A stretch of DNA of 64,000 bases from an uncultured bacterium (GTDB lineage: Bacteria; Actinomycetota; Actinomycetes; S36-B12; CAIYMF01). The notes below the pieces were generated by a model. The model was given only the letters and a program-made list of their open reading frames with translations, searched no databases and had not been told where the DNA came from. Below are positions 17,187-25,946 of the stretch, in pieces (the stretch's first letter is position 1; every line of letters starts with the position of its first letter). The translations under genes and the position numbers were made by a program. The stretch is taken from the NCBI GenBank assembly GCA_903826575.1, contig CAIKEU010000069.1, positions 1 through 64,000 on the forward strand. Reading direction: 5' to 3'.

Positions 17187-18482
17187 CTACGTATAGCTCT
17201 GCTCGAACCGCCGATCGACAATCCGGGAAAGCGCGTCGATAACGGCGGGATCGTATTCACGATCAGATGCGCCAGCTAGGCGATCAAGTGCGAACTGCAT
17301 ACGTTCCATATCAAGGGATGCGCCCACCGAATCGTCATATGAGTTAGCAACCTTGATGATTCGACTTGCCAAGGGGAGCGACTCGTCGGGAAGCCCCGGC
17401 GCCGGCCGATACGAATCGGCCTGTCGCTCAACAATCAGCGCTACCGAATCCAATGCACCCGACTGACGCACCACCTCAGCACCAAGTTCGGCAATCCGAC
17501 GCTGATGGACCGGTGCAATCAAACTCGTCGCACCACCTGGGAACGGTTCGGGCCATGCAAGCTGTCCAATGTCGTGCATAAGAGCCGCGTACTCCAAGTC
17601 CGTCAGCTCGCGTTCGGTCATACCCAATTCACTACCGATCCGGCTCGCTAGGACACTAACTCGGCGAGCGTGTCCTGACTCGGTGTAGCCACCAACTTCA
17701 GTGACCTTCGACAGTGCACGAATAGTTTGCAAGTACGTCGCCTCGATTGACGCGTAGCGGCGAAACGAGAACTGAGTCAGCAACATCGGCACCGCAAAGA
17801 CGGGCAAAGCCCAGTAATCCATCGACTTACTGGCAGCCAAGGCAATCAAAACACCCGTTGCGGTGACCGCCGTAGTGATACCAATCATCGCGCGCAATTC
17901 ATCGACCAAGGCCACCGAGAACGGCATTCGGGCCTCGTTAGCTCGAGTGGCTGCCGCCAGGGCAATCTCGAGAAGTCCCGCAAGAGCACCCGCAATAACC
18001 ATAACGATGAGTTGGATGTTGCTCTTCATAAAATCAGGCAGGCTAGCCAGATCACCATACTGAAGTAGATAGGGCCATGGCGCGATCAATGCGGCGGCGG
18101 TGGCGGTCATGAGTACCCGCTGGCTCACTTCATCAAGATGAATGCCACGACCAACGAAAACCCGAGGCAGCGAGCCAATGATGGACGCCAAGGTCACGAC
18201 GGTTACGGCGAAGGCAACCCCTGGAAGTGACACGCCCTTGAAACTGGGGAGTAGTGCAAAGGCAAGAGATCCAGCAGCCGCCAGCGGCGCAGCCTGACGG
18301 CCACCGGGGAGCGTTACTCGCAAGATCTCGCCCAGAGCGATGAACAGACCGAAGACGACACCGGCCCCAAGGACTCCCTCAGGTAATGGGTGCGACGCAG
18401 TGTAAGCAAAAGACCCCACTGCTACGACTGCCGCCGCGAGTTGTAGTGGGAGAACAGAACGCGTGTCGGACCGGCGGCTCAT
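17187..18482 (-). CDS. Membrane protein with degenerate HD-GYP/HD domain
   Basis: 431 aa. The N-terminal half has about seven hydrophobic segments, including LQLAAAVVAVGSFAYT, LIVMVIAGALAGLLEIAL and a MASE-like layout. The C-terminal half is an HD domain: RALSKVTEVGGYTESGHARRVS, then ALMHDIGQL as the HD pair. The second metal cluster and GYP motif of true HD-GYP enzymes (HHE..DG.GYP) are replaced by IVERQADSYRP, so c-di-GMP hydrolysis is doubtful. Its start overlaps the intact HD-GYP gene by 4 bp (ATGA). The pair may form a heteromeric complex. Confidence 0.85.
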   Translation of the reverse strand: MSRRSDTRSVLPLQLAAAVVAVGSFAYTASHPLPEGVLGAGVVFGLFIALGEILRVTLPGGRQAAPLAAAGSLAFALLPSFKGVSLPGVAFAVTVVTLASIIGSLPRVFVGRGIHLDEVSQRVLMTATAAALIAPWPYLLQYGDLASLPDFMKSNIQLIVMVIAGALAGLLEIALAAATRANEARMPFSVALVDELRAMIGITTAVTATGVLIALAASKSMDYWALPVFAVPMLLTQFSFRRYASIEATYLQTIRALSKVTEVGGYTESGHARRVSVLASRIGSELGMTERELTDLEYAALMHDIGQLAWPEPFPGGATSLIAPVHQRRIAELGAEVVRQSGALDSVALIVERQADSYRPAPGLPDESLPLASRIIKVANSYDDSVGASLDMERMQFALDRLAGASDREYDPAVIDALSRIVDRRFEQSYT

Positions 18483-19987
18483 GGTGTGCTCCCCCTATCA
18501 TCCGTCGGCAGACCGTGAATCCCACCGTCACGAACGATTTCAGACATGAAGGCATCGAGCGCTGCGAGGTCCACCGGAGTTGCTAGCCCAAGTCCAAGCT
18601 CACCGGAGGCGGTTGGATCATCGTCATCGCTTCCCATTGCGGGTGCTGACCCCGACGGGGTTACCTGATCCGTGGTGTCAACGACATCCCAACCATCGCG
18701 AGTAACGGCGGCAACCAATGCCTCAACAAACCCCGCATCGAACTGAGTGTCCTTGCAACGTCGAAGCTCTTCCATCGCCTCTTCGATGCTACGGGCACCG
18801 CGATAGGAGCGGGTCGTCGTCATTGAGTCGAAGGCGTCGGCTACCGAGAGAATCCGAGCAAACTCGGGAATCTCTTCTCCCTGAAGACCATTGGGATAGC
18901 CACGCCCATCCATGCGCTCGTGGTGCAGAAGGATTCCTTCCACCGCCTCACCGAGGAATTCGAGATCCTTAGTGATTTCACGGCCACGAGTGGGGTGCAT
19001 TTTGATCGCATCGAATTCTTCGTCGGTCAACTTGCCTGACTTCTGCAAGATGCGAGTGGGTACACCGAGTTTGCCGACGTCGTGCAGCATCCCGGCATAG
19101 CGCAAACTCGATACGCGGTCCTCGCGCATGCCCGCACTGCGTCCGATCATCACCGACGCACGCGATACGCGCTCTGAGTGACCACGGGTGTACGCATCTT
19201 TTGTTTCAACGGCTTGAATCAATGAGCGGATCGTCGACTCATAGGCTTCTTGACGAGCAGAGAACATCGAGAACACCCAGCGAGCCACCATCAAAGGTGC
19301 CAGCACCAAGACGCCGGCCAATGGTGAGATGGTCAACCATACGACGGCAAGCATCAGGCCGAAGATCGAGTAGATGAACAGTGGCAGGGCAGATTCAGCC
19401 ATCGTGCCGAACCAAATGCGCCATGGCGATACTCGCTCAGCGAGAGCCAAAACCGTAACCATCAGCAGACCGTTGATGACCTCATGCACAAGGGACGCAG
19501 CCAGCATCGGAATCAGCACACTGCTCGGCCGGAAGTCCATAGACGTCAGACTTGGAAACGCTTGAATCTGATGGTCAGTGGACAGCTGCGCATGCAGAAA
19601 GGCATATGTCCAGGCAGCGCCGAGAGTGGAAAGCACATTCATACTGCCGTTAAAGCAGCGCTTGAACCAGGGGGTTCGACGTGGCTCAAGGGCGACCACC
19701 GCTGTTACGAGCGGGGCACCCCAAGGCCCGAGGATAATGACCGATGCCATGGCGATCGGCATGGTCACAGAGATCGAGACACCCTCGCGAGTTGCAACAC
19801 TGCGGGCAAGGGCGGCTGAGAAGGCCTCAGATGCAAAAACCAAGAGAGCAAGGGCCGCAATGTAACCGAAGCGAGTGAAAACATCCGGCGCGTGCGCCGT
19901 GTGAAGCAGGCAAGCGATAATCCCGAGCAGCCCAGCAACGATCACCGCGGTGATAAACACCCGGGTGCGCAGGGGGAAGTCGCGCAT
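18479..19987 (-). CDS. Membrane HD-GYP domain protein (probable cyclic-dinucleotide phosphodiesterase)
   Basis: 502 aa. The N-terminal 230 residues contain six to seven membrane segments. The HD-GYP domain (about 255-445) has AYTRGHSERVSR, the HDVGKLGVP pair, and an intact LLHHERMDGRGYPNGL. The C-terminal tail of about 60 residues is acidic and probably disordered. HD-GYP enzymes degrade c-di-GMP or cGAMP. It is translated just ahead of a related protein with a degraded active site (ATGA overlap). A long leader lies upstream. Confidence 0.9.
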   Translation of the reverse strand: MRDFPLRTRVFITAVIVAGLLGIIACLLHTAHAPDVFTRFGYIAALALLVFASEAFSAALARSVATREGVSISVTMPIAMASVIILGPWGAPLVTAVVALEPRRTPWFKRCFNGSMNVLSTLGAAWTYAFLHAQLSTDHQIQAFPSLTSMDFRPSSVLIPMLAASLVHEVINGLLMVTVLALAERVSPWRIWFGTMAESALPLFIYSIFGLMLAVVWLTISPLAGVLVLAPLMVARWVFSMFSARQEAYESTIRSLIQAVETKDAYTRGHSERVSRASVMIGRSAGMREDRVSSLRYAGMLHDVGKLGVPTRILQKSGKLTDEEFDAIKMHPTRGREITKDLEFLGEAVEGILLHHERMDGRGYPNGLQGEEIPEFARILSVADAFDSMTTTRSYRGARSIEEAMEELRRCKDTQFDAGFVEALVAAVTRDGWDVVDTTDQVTPSGSAPAMGSDDDDPTASGELGLGLATPVDLAALDAFMSEIVRDGGIHGLPTDDRGSTP

Positions 19988-20700
19988 ACCGTGCCTTCCA
20001 ACGAGAGAGCTGTACAGGGAGGTAGATCTCCACGACGTACACCGGCAAGATTGGGATCGACAGCGAAGTGGCTAGCAGTGAAGCTTAGCTCCACTTCCAG
20101 CCGGACTCGCCGCCGAGCATACGCTCGACAACGGACACGATCTTCTTCATAAGGTCTGGATCAACTCCTCGCGATGATGTCACAGGCACCGCTAATAGCC
20201 TGTGCAGCATCCGCTCCGCTCGCGATTTGCCGGTGCACACGTATCCGTGCGCGGAGGCAAACCCTGTAGTGAAGTGAAAATTCCTTGGGGGAAGTACTCA
20301 AGTCACAGGGTGTCGCTGCCGATCCCATTCTTGCCGCTGTTGAGTTGTGGTCGTGCCGTGCTGGTCGATCTCGCGCTCACATCACCGTCCGCGGCCAGAG
20401 CAGCACTCGGTGCTACTCACTACCCCATGTGGTGCGAGGTACCACTGTGACAGGTGTTCCTACTGGTACGTCAAGGGTGAACTGTCCGATTCGTCCGAAT
20501 TTTAGCAAGATCTGCGTTTGAGTTCACCTTTTGCACATAAAAAACCACTCTGCGTATATGGCGTGAGGCTCACCATTCCCATCTGGGCTAGTGAGGTTGT
20601 TACCGAGGCTGACGACTGAACCCACCCCCGCTAACCTAAAAACAGGTATGCCGAACCCGTCATACCGTCTTGGTTTGTCCACCCGTCGCGGAGGTGAGTT
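19988..20700. other. 713-bp intergenic region between divergent genes; hairpins, no gene found
   Basis: No credible coding region is seen; a spurious frame at 20202-20450 has no ribosome site. Visible structure includes a 7-bp hairpin cacaggc/gcctgtg (20181-20187 / 20198-20204). There is also an 8-bp inverted repeat ggtgaact/agttcacc (20476-20483 / 20521-20528) followed by TTTT, which looks like a terminator on the + strand. A small hairpin ggtatg/catacc lies near 20646-20667. GGAGGT at 20690-20695 is the ribosome site of the next gene. The region could hold a leader RNA or small RNA; no known family was recognised with confidence. Confidence 0.5.
20476..20532 (+). terminator. Terminator-like inverted repeat with T tract inside the long leader
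   Basis: Perfect 8-bp stem ggtgaact (20476-20483) with agttcacc (20521-20528), a 37-nt loop and four T immediately after. On the + strand this could end a small RNA or attenuate the transcript into the gene at 20701. Confidence 0.4.
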
Positions 20701-21342
20701 GTGACCGATTCCGGTAGAGACGCCGCCTACGCAGCACTCGTTGACGCACTCATCGCGCTACGACGTGATCCTGCGACGGAAAGATTCGACGAGTACCTCG
20801 ACTACGCGCAAACCTCGGGCCGCATCGACACGGCGACGGCGCGTGCACTGCGCTGGTGGCAACGGCAATCTGTGCGTGGTGTGAGCGACCATCTCGAGGA
20901 CATCCTGCCAACTCTCTTGGTGCAGCTAGAGGCTGCAGAACAAGCAGCGGTGAGAGCCGTGGACGCTGGTGAGGATGCCTGGCGATCGGCCAACGGACAG
21001 GCCATGACACGAACCCAACCAACAACTGTCGACAAAGACACCCGTTCGTCCGCAGTCGTGACTCCCCCGGTAGATCTCGCCGTGGCTGACGCGACCCGAC
21101 TAGATCCTTCTGACGCAACAGCGCCGGCCAGCACATCGCTCGACCCGTCACGGGAAAGCGAGACCGGTGACGTTCAGGCGGCTGCCACCGAGACGACTGC
21201 CCCGCAAGAAACCAACGTGCCGACGAAGTACAGCGAGTATCCGACTGAGCCGGGTGCGTCACAAAGCGAGGAATCCGGCGCGTCCGTGCAGCGGACAATG
21301 ACAGCGGGCCTTACCGTGGTACCCGAGGGATTAAAACAGTAG
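20701..21342 (+). CDS. Hypothetical protein with conserved-looking helical N-terminal domain
   Basis: 213 aa from GTG 20701, with a GGAGGT site. Residues 1-100 look folded and helical (ALVDALIALRRDPATERF, TARALRWWQRQSVRGVSDHL). Residues 105-213 are Thr/Ser/Pro/Ala-rich and probably disordered. No family is recognised. It lies 70 bp ahead of another unknown gene with an acidic linker, so the two probably form an operon. Confidence 0.75.
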   Translation: MTDSGRDAAYAALVDALIALRRDPATERFDEYLDYAQTSGRIDTATARALRWWQRQSVRGVSDHLEDILPTLLVQLEAAEQAAVRAVDAGEDAWRSANGQAMTRTQPTTVDKDTRSSAVVTPPVDLAVADATRLDPSDATAPASTSLDPSRESETGDVQAAATETTAPQETNVPTKYSEYPTEPGASQSEESGASVQRTMTAGLTVVPEGLKQ

Positions 21343-21411
21343 CGACGGGCACGTCGCCGTCCTACCAATGAGTCCTGACGACTAACGGTTTGACTATCAG
21401 ACGGAGGACCA

Positions 21412-22230
21412 GTGGCCCTGTTGCGCCTACTGCCTGAGCTAGAGGATTCGCTGCGCGCGATACCAGGCGTACGCGCGGCGAGCGTGGTAACCGGTCCGGA
21501 CGCTCGACCAACGGAAGTACACGTGCTGGCCAACCCCGGCAAACCTGCAAAGCAGGTCGTTCGCGATGTCCAATCGGTTGCGATGGCCCAATTTGGCGTC
21601 GATATCGATCACCGCATCGTCAGCGTTGTGCAGATCCCGGAGGATGCCGTCGAGGTCGGCGATCAAACCCCACCTCACCCCCCTGAGTCACCACGTCTAA
21701 CCGTTCTGACGTCAACACGCCCAGATAGCGACGTAGCCGATCTCGACGATTCAGATGCCGGGCTCAACGATGAGCACCATGATGCCGCCACTGACGAGCA
21801 GGTCGTCGACGTACGAGCCGATTCGACAGCTGACCAGGGAACCGAACTCGCAGGCCATCCGCGCCCAGCACTTACCAGCATCACGGTCAGCACCTCGGAG
21901 GGCGAAAGCCATGTCACCGTCGACCTCATCGTAGACGGACATATCTTCAGCGGTAAGGCCAGCGGCCCAGGAGCTCCGGCCCACCGGCCACGGATCGTTG
22001 CCGGCGCAACCTTAAACGCGCTGAGCGAGTTGCTTGGTATGCCAGCACAGATCGAAAGTGCTCAAATTGTCGAGGCTGGTATCCGTGAGGTGGCCGTATG
22101 CGTACTCACCATTGCCATTGCGCGATTCGGCGACCAAACCCTCTGCGGATCAGCGATCGTTCGTGGTGATTCTGAGGACGCCGTAGCCCGTTCTGTGCTA
22201 GCCGCGCTCAATCGTCGTCTCCAGGGCTGA
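21412..22230 (+). CDS. Hypothetical two-domain protein with acidic linker
   Basis: 272 aa from GTG 21412 (GGAGG ribosome site). An N-terminal alpha/beta domain (about 1-75, IPGVRAASVVTGPDARPTEVHV) is followed by an Asp/Glu-rich linker (about 85-150). The C-terminal domain (about 155-272) contains GVTLN-like AGATLNALSELLG and FGDQTLCGSAIVRGDSEDA. The C-terminal pattern resembles small dimeric regulatory folds in which a beta-beta-alpha unit is repeated, but I cannot name it. It is found here upstream of the bL37-rshA-sigH group. Confidence 0.75.
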   Translation: MALLRLLPELEDSLRAIPGVRAASVVTGPDARPTEVHVLANPGKPAKQVVRDVQSVAMAQFGVDIDHRIVSVVQIPEDAVEVGDQTPPHPPESPRLTVLTSTRPDSDVADLDDSDAGLNDEHHDAATDEQVVDVRADSTADQGTELAGHPRPALTSITVSTSEGESHVTVDLIVDGHIFSGKASGPGAPAHRPRIVAGATLNALSELLGMPAQIESAQIVEAGIREVAVCVLTIAIARFGDQTLCGSAIVRGDSEDAVARSVLAALNRRLQG

Positions 22231-22403
22231 AACTCTCAACCGCCCGGCTGCAAAGTCGTCGGCAGGCACGTTCAGACAGCCAACGAAGCACTGATAACGA
22301 CGGACGCACCGCCCCGAACACAGCACCTACCCCAATGTGGGACACTCTTCCTAGCAACTAGCGGCTCTGTGCCGTTTTGGCCTGATCATGATCTGGAGAT
22401 CCG

Positions 22404-22478
22404 ATGAGCAAGCGTGCACGCAAGCGTCGCTCCCGCAAGGGCAATGGCGCCAACCACGGTCGGCGTCCCAACGCCTAA
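22404..22478 (+). CDS. 50S ribosomal protein bL37 (24 aa, actinobacterial)
   Basis: A 24-residue ORF, MSKRARKRRSRKGNGANHGR then RPNA. It matches the small basic ribosomal protein bL37 described from mycobacterial 50S structures (M-x-KR-x-RKxRxRK...ANHGxRPNA, from memory). A good ribosome site GGAG lies at 22395-22398, and a perfect 13-bp terminator hairpin follows 14 bp after the stop. It is too short for most gene finders. Confidence 0.9.
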   Translation: MSKRARKRRSRKGNGANHGRRPNA

Positions 22479-22492
22479 GACCTCTTCTGACA

Positions 22493-22534
22493 ATGACGAA
22501 GGGCCACTACCTGTTGGTAGCGGCCCTTCGTCAT
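22493..22534 (+). terminator. Strong terminator after bL37
   Basis: Perfect 13-bp stem atgacgaagggcc / ggcccttcgtcat (22493-22505 and 22522-22534). The 16-nt loop contains a further ctacc/ggtag pairing. It is symmetrical, so it can also terminate the rshA transcript arriving from the other strand. Confidence 0.9.
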
Positions 22535-22577
22535 ATCTGACGTGTCGTATGGCATGACTGCGTGCATCATCGGTGAC

Positions 22578-22859
22578 TCACTCCTGGCGATATTCAACCG
22601 ACCATTGAATCGACACGGTGCGAATGCGGTGGACAACTCGTTCGCGCACCTCAGCTGGCGCCTGCTCCCCGCCGCAGGCCCGAGCAATGAGCACCTTAAC
22701 TTCGCGGTACACATCGACTTCGTGCAGGCACGGCCAACACTCTGCAATGTGCTGTGCAATCAACTCACGATCAATCGGCGTCGTTTCGCCATCAAGGTAC
22801 GCCGATACCGCCTCTAGAACATCAGAGCAGGAAGTTGAGTGGGGACTTCCACAACTCAT
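22578..22859 (-). CDS. rshA: Redox-sensing zinc anti-sigma factor RshA (RsrA family)
   Basis: 93-aa ZAS protein. The Zn-binding signature is His37-x3-Cys41-x2-Cys44 (HIAECWPC), with an additional early Cys11. Disulfide formation releases Zn and frees the partner sigma factor, as known for RsrA/RshA. The start codon overlaps the sigH stop by 4 bp (ATGA). The C-terminal part is short and typical. Transcribed from the sigH promoter. Confidence 0.93.
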   Translation of the reverse strand: MSCGSPHSTSCSDVLEAVSAYLDGETTPIDRELIAQHIAECWPCLHEVDVYREVKVLIARACGGEQAPAEVRERVVHRIRTVSIQWSVEYRQE

Positions 22860-23491
22860 GCGTCGTCACCCCCGCCAGCCACGAACCCGCGGTCACGCGC
22901 ATAGTCCTCAAGTGCGTCACGCAATTGACGACGGCCACGATGCAATCGCGACATCACCGTCCCAATCGGAGTTTCCATGATGTCGGCGATCTCCTTGTAG
23001 GGGAAACCTTCAACGTCCGCAAGGTAAACGGCCATCCGAAACTCTTCAGGAAGTGCCTGTAGCGCATCCTTGATATCTGAATCTGGCAACCGGTCGAGCG
23101 CCTCCATCTCAGCTGAACGAAGTCCAGTAGAGGTATGCGACTGCGCCCGCGCCATCTGCCAGTCTTCAATATCATCTGTGTTAGAGGCCAGCGGCTCACG
23201 TTGCTTTTTGCGGTAGCTGTTGATGAACGTGTTGGTCAGAATGCGGTAGAGCCACGCCTTGAGGTTTGTGCCGTCCTGGTACTGATGGAACGCCGAGTAG
23301 GCGCGCACGAACGTCTCCTGCAGGAGATCCTCTGCATCGGCAGGGTTGCGCGTCATCCGCATTGCAGCGGCGTACAACTGATCAAGGAACGGCAGCGCAT
23401 CTCGCTCGAATCGAGCGCGTCGCTCATCCTCGGTCTCATCTACCGCTACGGCAGCTGAACCGAAGTCTGCATCGATATCGTCGGAGTCCAT
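22856..23491 (-). CDS. sigH: ECF sigma factor SigH (SigR family)
   Basis: ECF sigma for thiol-oxidative and heat stress, 211 aa from ATG 23491. Region 2 shows [37 protein letters not shown], and [19 protein letters not shown]. Region 4 shows [20 protein letters not shown] and [20 protein letters not shown]. This follows M. tuberculosis SigH closely, and the length fits. The frame continues open upstream to an ATG at 23605 and another at 23632. The outermost lies inside the promoter, so it cannot be used from that transcript. The longer forms are discussed in the findings. Confidence 0.95.
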   Translation of the reverse strand: MDSDDIDADFGSAAVAVDETEDERRARFERDALPFLDQLYAAAMRMTRNPADAEDLLQETFVRAYSAFHQYQDGTNLKAWLYRILTNTFINSYRKKQREPLASNTDDIEDWQMARAQSHTSTGLRSAEMEALDRLPDSDIKDALQALPEEFRMAVYLADVEGFPYKEIADIMETPIGTVMSRLHRGRRQLRDALEDYARDRGFVAGGGDDA

Positions 23492-23609
23492 TGAGGTAGA
23501 GCCTAGCGGTGCCGAGACGCCGGTCAGTTGATCTAAAACGGTGAATCCCGGTTGGTCGAGTGTGAGAACCAGCAAAGTAATGCCCTCCAGTCTGTTCGGC
23601 AGCATTACT

Positions 23610-23636
23610 AACGATGCGTCGGCGATATTCATTCCC
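23610..23636 (-). promoter_or_regulatory. SigH/SigR-dependent promoter of sigH-rshA
   Basis: On the - strand, GGGAAT (23636-23631) and GTT (23612-23610) are separated, counting from GGAAT, by exactly 18 nt. This is the SigR/SigH consensus GGGAAT-N18-GTT. It predicts transcript start near 23603 and positive autoregulation of the sigma/anti-sigma pair, as known in Streptomyces and mycobacteria. Confidence 0.82.
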
Positions 23637-23650
23637 TACCGAGGCTGCGT

Positions 23651-25054
23651 GTGCGCAAACCGCGGGCTCACGGCGCCCTGAACCACTACGCTGACCGCGT
23701 GACCAGCGCAGATGCAATGTCCGCCACTGATTCGTCGAATGAGCCCACGGCCAACGGGGACATCATCACGACTGATGTGCTCGTGATCGGAGCCGGCGTG
23801 ATCGGTAGCGCCGTTGCCCTTGAGTGCGCACGGCGGTGGGCCTCGGTCACCGTGGTAGATACGCGTGGCGGCCCCGGTTACGGCAGTACCAGCGCGTCAA
23901 GTGCCATGGTTCGGTACCACTATCACCACTTCCCAGAGGCGGCACTGGCTTGGGAAGCCGGTGCTAGATGGCAAGAGTGGGAACGATACCTCGGTGTTGT
24001 AGACCCCGCCGGGATGGCGCACTTCATCAAGTCCGGTGGCTTGGTGCTCGAGGGGCCCGGCTACGACTTGCCTCGGATGATCTCGCACCTTCGTGAACTT
24101 GGCTGCCCCGTCGAACTGCTCGATGCGGCCGGTATCGCAGAACGATTCCCCAGCCTTGATCCCGGGAAATTTGGGCCACCCGCACTTCCGCAGGACGACC
24201 ACTTCTGGGCGGACGCAACAGGTGAATTGACCGCCTTCTGGGTCGACAGTGCAGGACACATGGACGATCCGCAGTTGTCCGCGCACAACCTTGCTTATGC
24301 CGCAGAGCAGCAGGGCGCGCAGTTCCTATACCGCCGCGAGGTCGTCGACATATCAACCAAGGACGGCAGAGTTGGCGGCGTTCTGCTGGCAGATGGCACT
24401 CGAATCGAATCACCCATCGTGGTAAATGTCGCAGGGCCATGGTCGGCAAAAATCAACGGGATGGCCGGCGTTCTCGATGACTTCATTCCGAAGACTCAGC
24501 CGATGGAACAAGAAGTAATCTCCGTGCCCGCTCCCCCAGGATTTCGGCTCGACGATGGTGGCACGTGCGTAACTGACCCCGACTTTGCTACCTACTTTCG
24601 CGTACACGCAGGCAACACGATCATCGTCGGCGCCATGGAGCCTGAGTGCGACGAACTTGTCATGCTTGACTCGCCTGAAGATGCAATTGGGTCGGTGCGC
24701 CAATCGACGTGGGAGACCCAGACCTTACGCCTTGCCCGTCGGGTTCGCGATCTTGGAATCCCAAGCAAGCCAAGCGGAATCATCGGTGTCTACGATCTAA
24801 CTGATGACTGGATTCCCATCTACGACAAGACCAATGTTTCCGGCTACTACGTTGCCATCGGAACCAGTGGGCACGGTTTCAAGCAAGCACCATTCGTTGG
24901 CGAACTGATGGCCGAACTCATTTCAGCGGTCGAAAATGGTCATGATCACGATGCTGAGCCCCTTGCCGTCACTGGGTCATGGACAGGTGTGACCGTTGAC
25001 CTCGGCCATTTCTCTCGACGTCGATCCGTCACGCCACAGCGAGCGATGGGTTAA
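23651..25054 (+). CDS. FAD-dependent oxidoreductase, D-amino-acid oxidase / sarcosine dehydrogenase family
   Basis: DAO-superfamily flavoenzyme, up to 467 aa. The Rossmann motif DVLVIGAGVIGSAVALECA is followed by VVDTRGGPGYGSTSASSAMV, a substrate domain, and the C-terminal GHGFKQAPFVGELMAELI, the usual end of sarcosine oxidase and dimethylglycine dehydrogenase relatives. It would oxidise an amine N-methyl group or a D/imino acid to give H2O2 or reduced carrier; the substrate is unknown. GTG 23651 has GAGG at 23641-23644, while ATG 23717 also fits the domain. It is divergent from sigH and its 5' end abuts the SigH promoter. Confidence 0.85.
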   Translation: MRKPRAHGALNHYADRVTSADAMSATDSSNEPTANGDIITTDVLVIGAGVIGSAVALECARRWASVTVVDTRGGPGYGSTSASSAMVRYHYHHFPEAALAWEAGARWQEWERYLGVVDPAGMAHFIKSGGLVLEGPGYDLPRMISHLRELGCPVELLDAAGIAERFPSLDPGKFGPPALPQDDHFWADATGELTAFWVDSAGHMDDPQLSAHNLAYAAEQQGAQFLYRREVVDISTKDGRVGGVLLADGTRIESPIVVNVAGPWSAKINGMAGVLDDFIPKTQPMEQEVISVPAPPGFRLDDGGTCVTDPDFATYFRVHAGNTIIVGAMEPECDELVMLDSPEDAIGSVRQSTWETQTLRLARRVRDLGIPSKPSGIIGVYDLTDDWIPIYDKTNVSGYYVAIGTSGHGFKQAPFVGELMAELISAVENGHDHDAEPLAVTGSWTGVTVDLGHFSRRRSVTPQRAMG

Positions 25055-25062
25055 CCCACATC

Positions 25063-25857
25063 TCAAAACAGGCCGTCGGATTCTTCATCAAACTGGATCG
25101 GATCAAGCAGTTCAGGGCCGTTGTGTCGCACATCATTTACCAGAGTGGAGACCGGATACGCCGTCAGCAGACCTGGTGCAGCGGGTACGAGGAGCTCTCG
25201 AGGATCGCTGTTCTTGCCATCCTTCTCGGGGTTTAGCCAATCCGCCCAGCGATCCCGAGACACCAATAGCGGCATGCGATCGTGAATCTGCCCCAGGGAA
25301 TCCTCCGCCGTGGTTGTAAGCACGGTAACCGTCGTCAGCCACGCATACGGATCGTCGTCCGAACGAGCAGGATCACGCCAAAACTCATACAGGCCCGCCA
25401 TCGCCAGACTGCTTCCATCGGTGGGGTGAATGAAGAATGGCTGCTTAGGCGGCTTACCGCCCTTGCCCTTCGGCCCGTCAGTTGGCGTGTACCACTCGTA
25501 GTATCCGTCGGCAGGCAATATGCATCGACGCTTGGCGAAAGCCCCTCTATACGAGGGCTTTTCCGCGACCGTCTCCATTCGCGCATTAATCATCTTGTTG
25601 CCAATAGACGGATCCTTCGCCCAACTTGGAACCAAGCCCCACTTGGCTATGGCTAACTCGCGACGAACATTCGCACGCACACCTTCGACGGCCGCGTCAG
25701 TGCCCTCATCGCGAGGACGCCGATCCATGATCGCGTAGACGAACTTCGTGGGTGCCACGTTGTAATCCGGCCTGAGTTCCTTCTCTGGCACAACAACTGC
25801 CTCGAACTCTTCAACCAGGTCCGCTGGATTCTTACTGGCTGCATACCGACCGCACAT
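25063..25857 (-). CDS. SRAP (SOS-response associated peptidase / HMCES-like) protein
   Basis: 264 aa. It starts with Met-Cys-Gly-Arg-Tyr, where Cys2 becomes the N-terminal catalytic nucleophile after Met removal. It has the motifs NVAPTKF, KWGLVPSWAKD, NARMETVAEKPSYRGAF and CILPADGYYEW, and the His of QIHDRMPLLV. SRAP proteins crosslink to abasic sites in single-stranded DNA to protect them. The frame extends 40 codons upstream, but only ATG 25857 puts Cys at position 2, so it is the start. It is divergent from aroA. Rv3226c has the same location relative to aroA. Confidence 0.95.
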   Translation of the reverse strand: MCGRYAASKNPADLVEEFEAVVVPEKELRPDYNVAPTKFVYAIMDRRPRDEGTDAAVEGVRANVRRELAIAKWGLVPSWAKDPSIGNKMINARMETVAEKPSYRGAFAKRRCILPADGYYEWYTPTDGPKGKGGKPPKQPFFIHPTDGSSLAMAGLYEFWRDPARSDDDPYAWLTTVTVLTTTAEDSLGQIHDRMPLLVSRDRWADWLNPEKDGKNSDPRELLVPAAPGLLTAYPVSTLVNDVRHNGPELLDPIQFDEESDGLF

Positions 25858-25946
25858 GTCTCGATCCTGTCGCATATTGGGTTCCCCGTCAGCCCGGGAA
25901 CAAAATTGGTGCCGGCTTGCGCAGCTCCCTCCACTAGGATCAGAGC

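Noticed and set aside
20202-20450. 82-codon open frame in the long leader
   Set aside because: No ribosome site, no domain features and atypical composition; likely a chance frame in a structured non-coding stretch.
23492-23632. Full-length 258-residue SigH from the outermost ATG
   Set aside because: The ATG at 23632 lies within the -35 element of the sigH promoter, so it cannot be on that transcript; only the ATG at 23605 remains possible.
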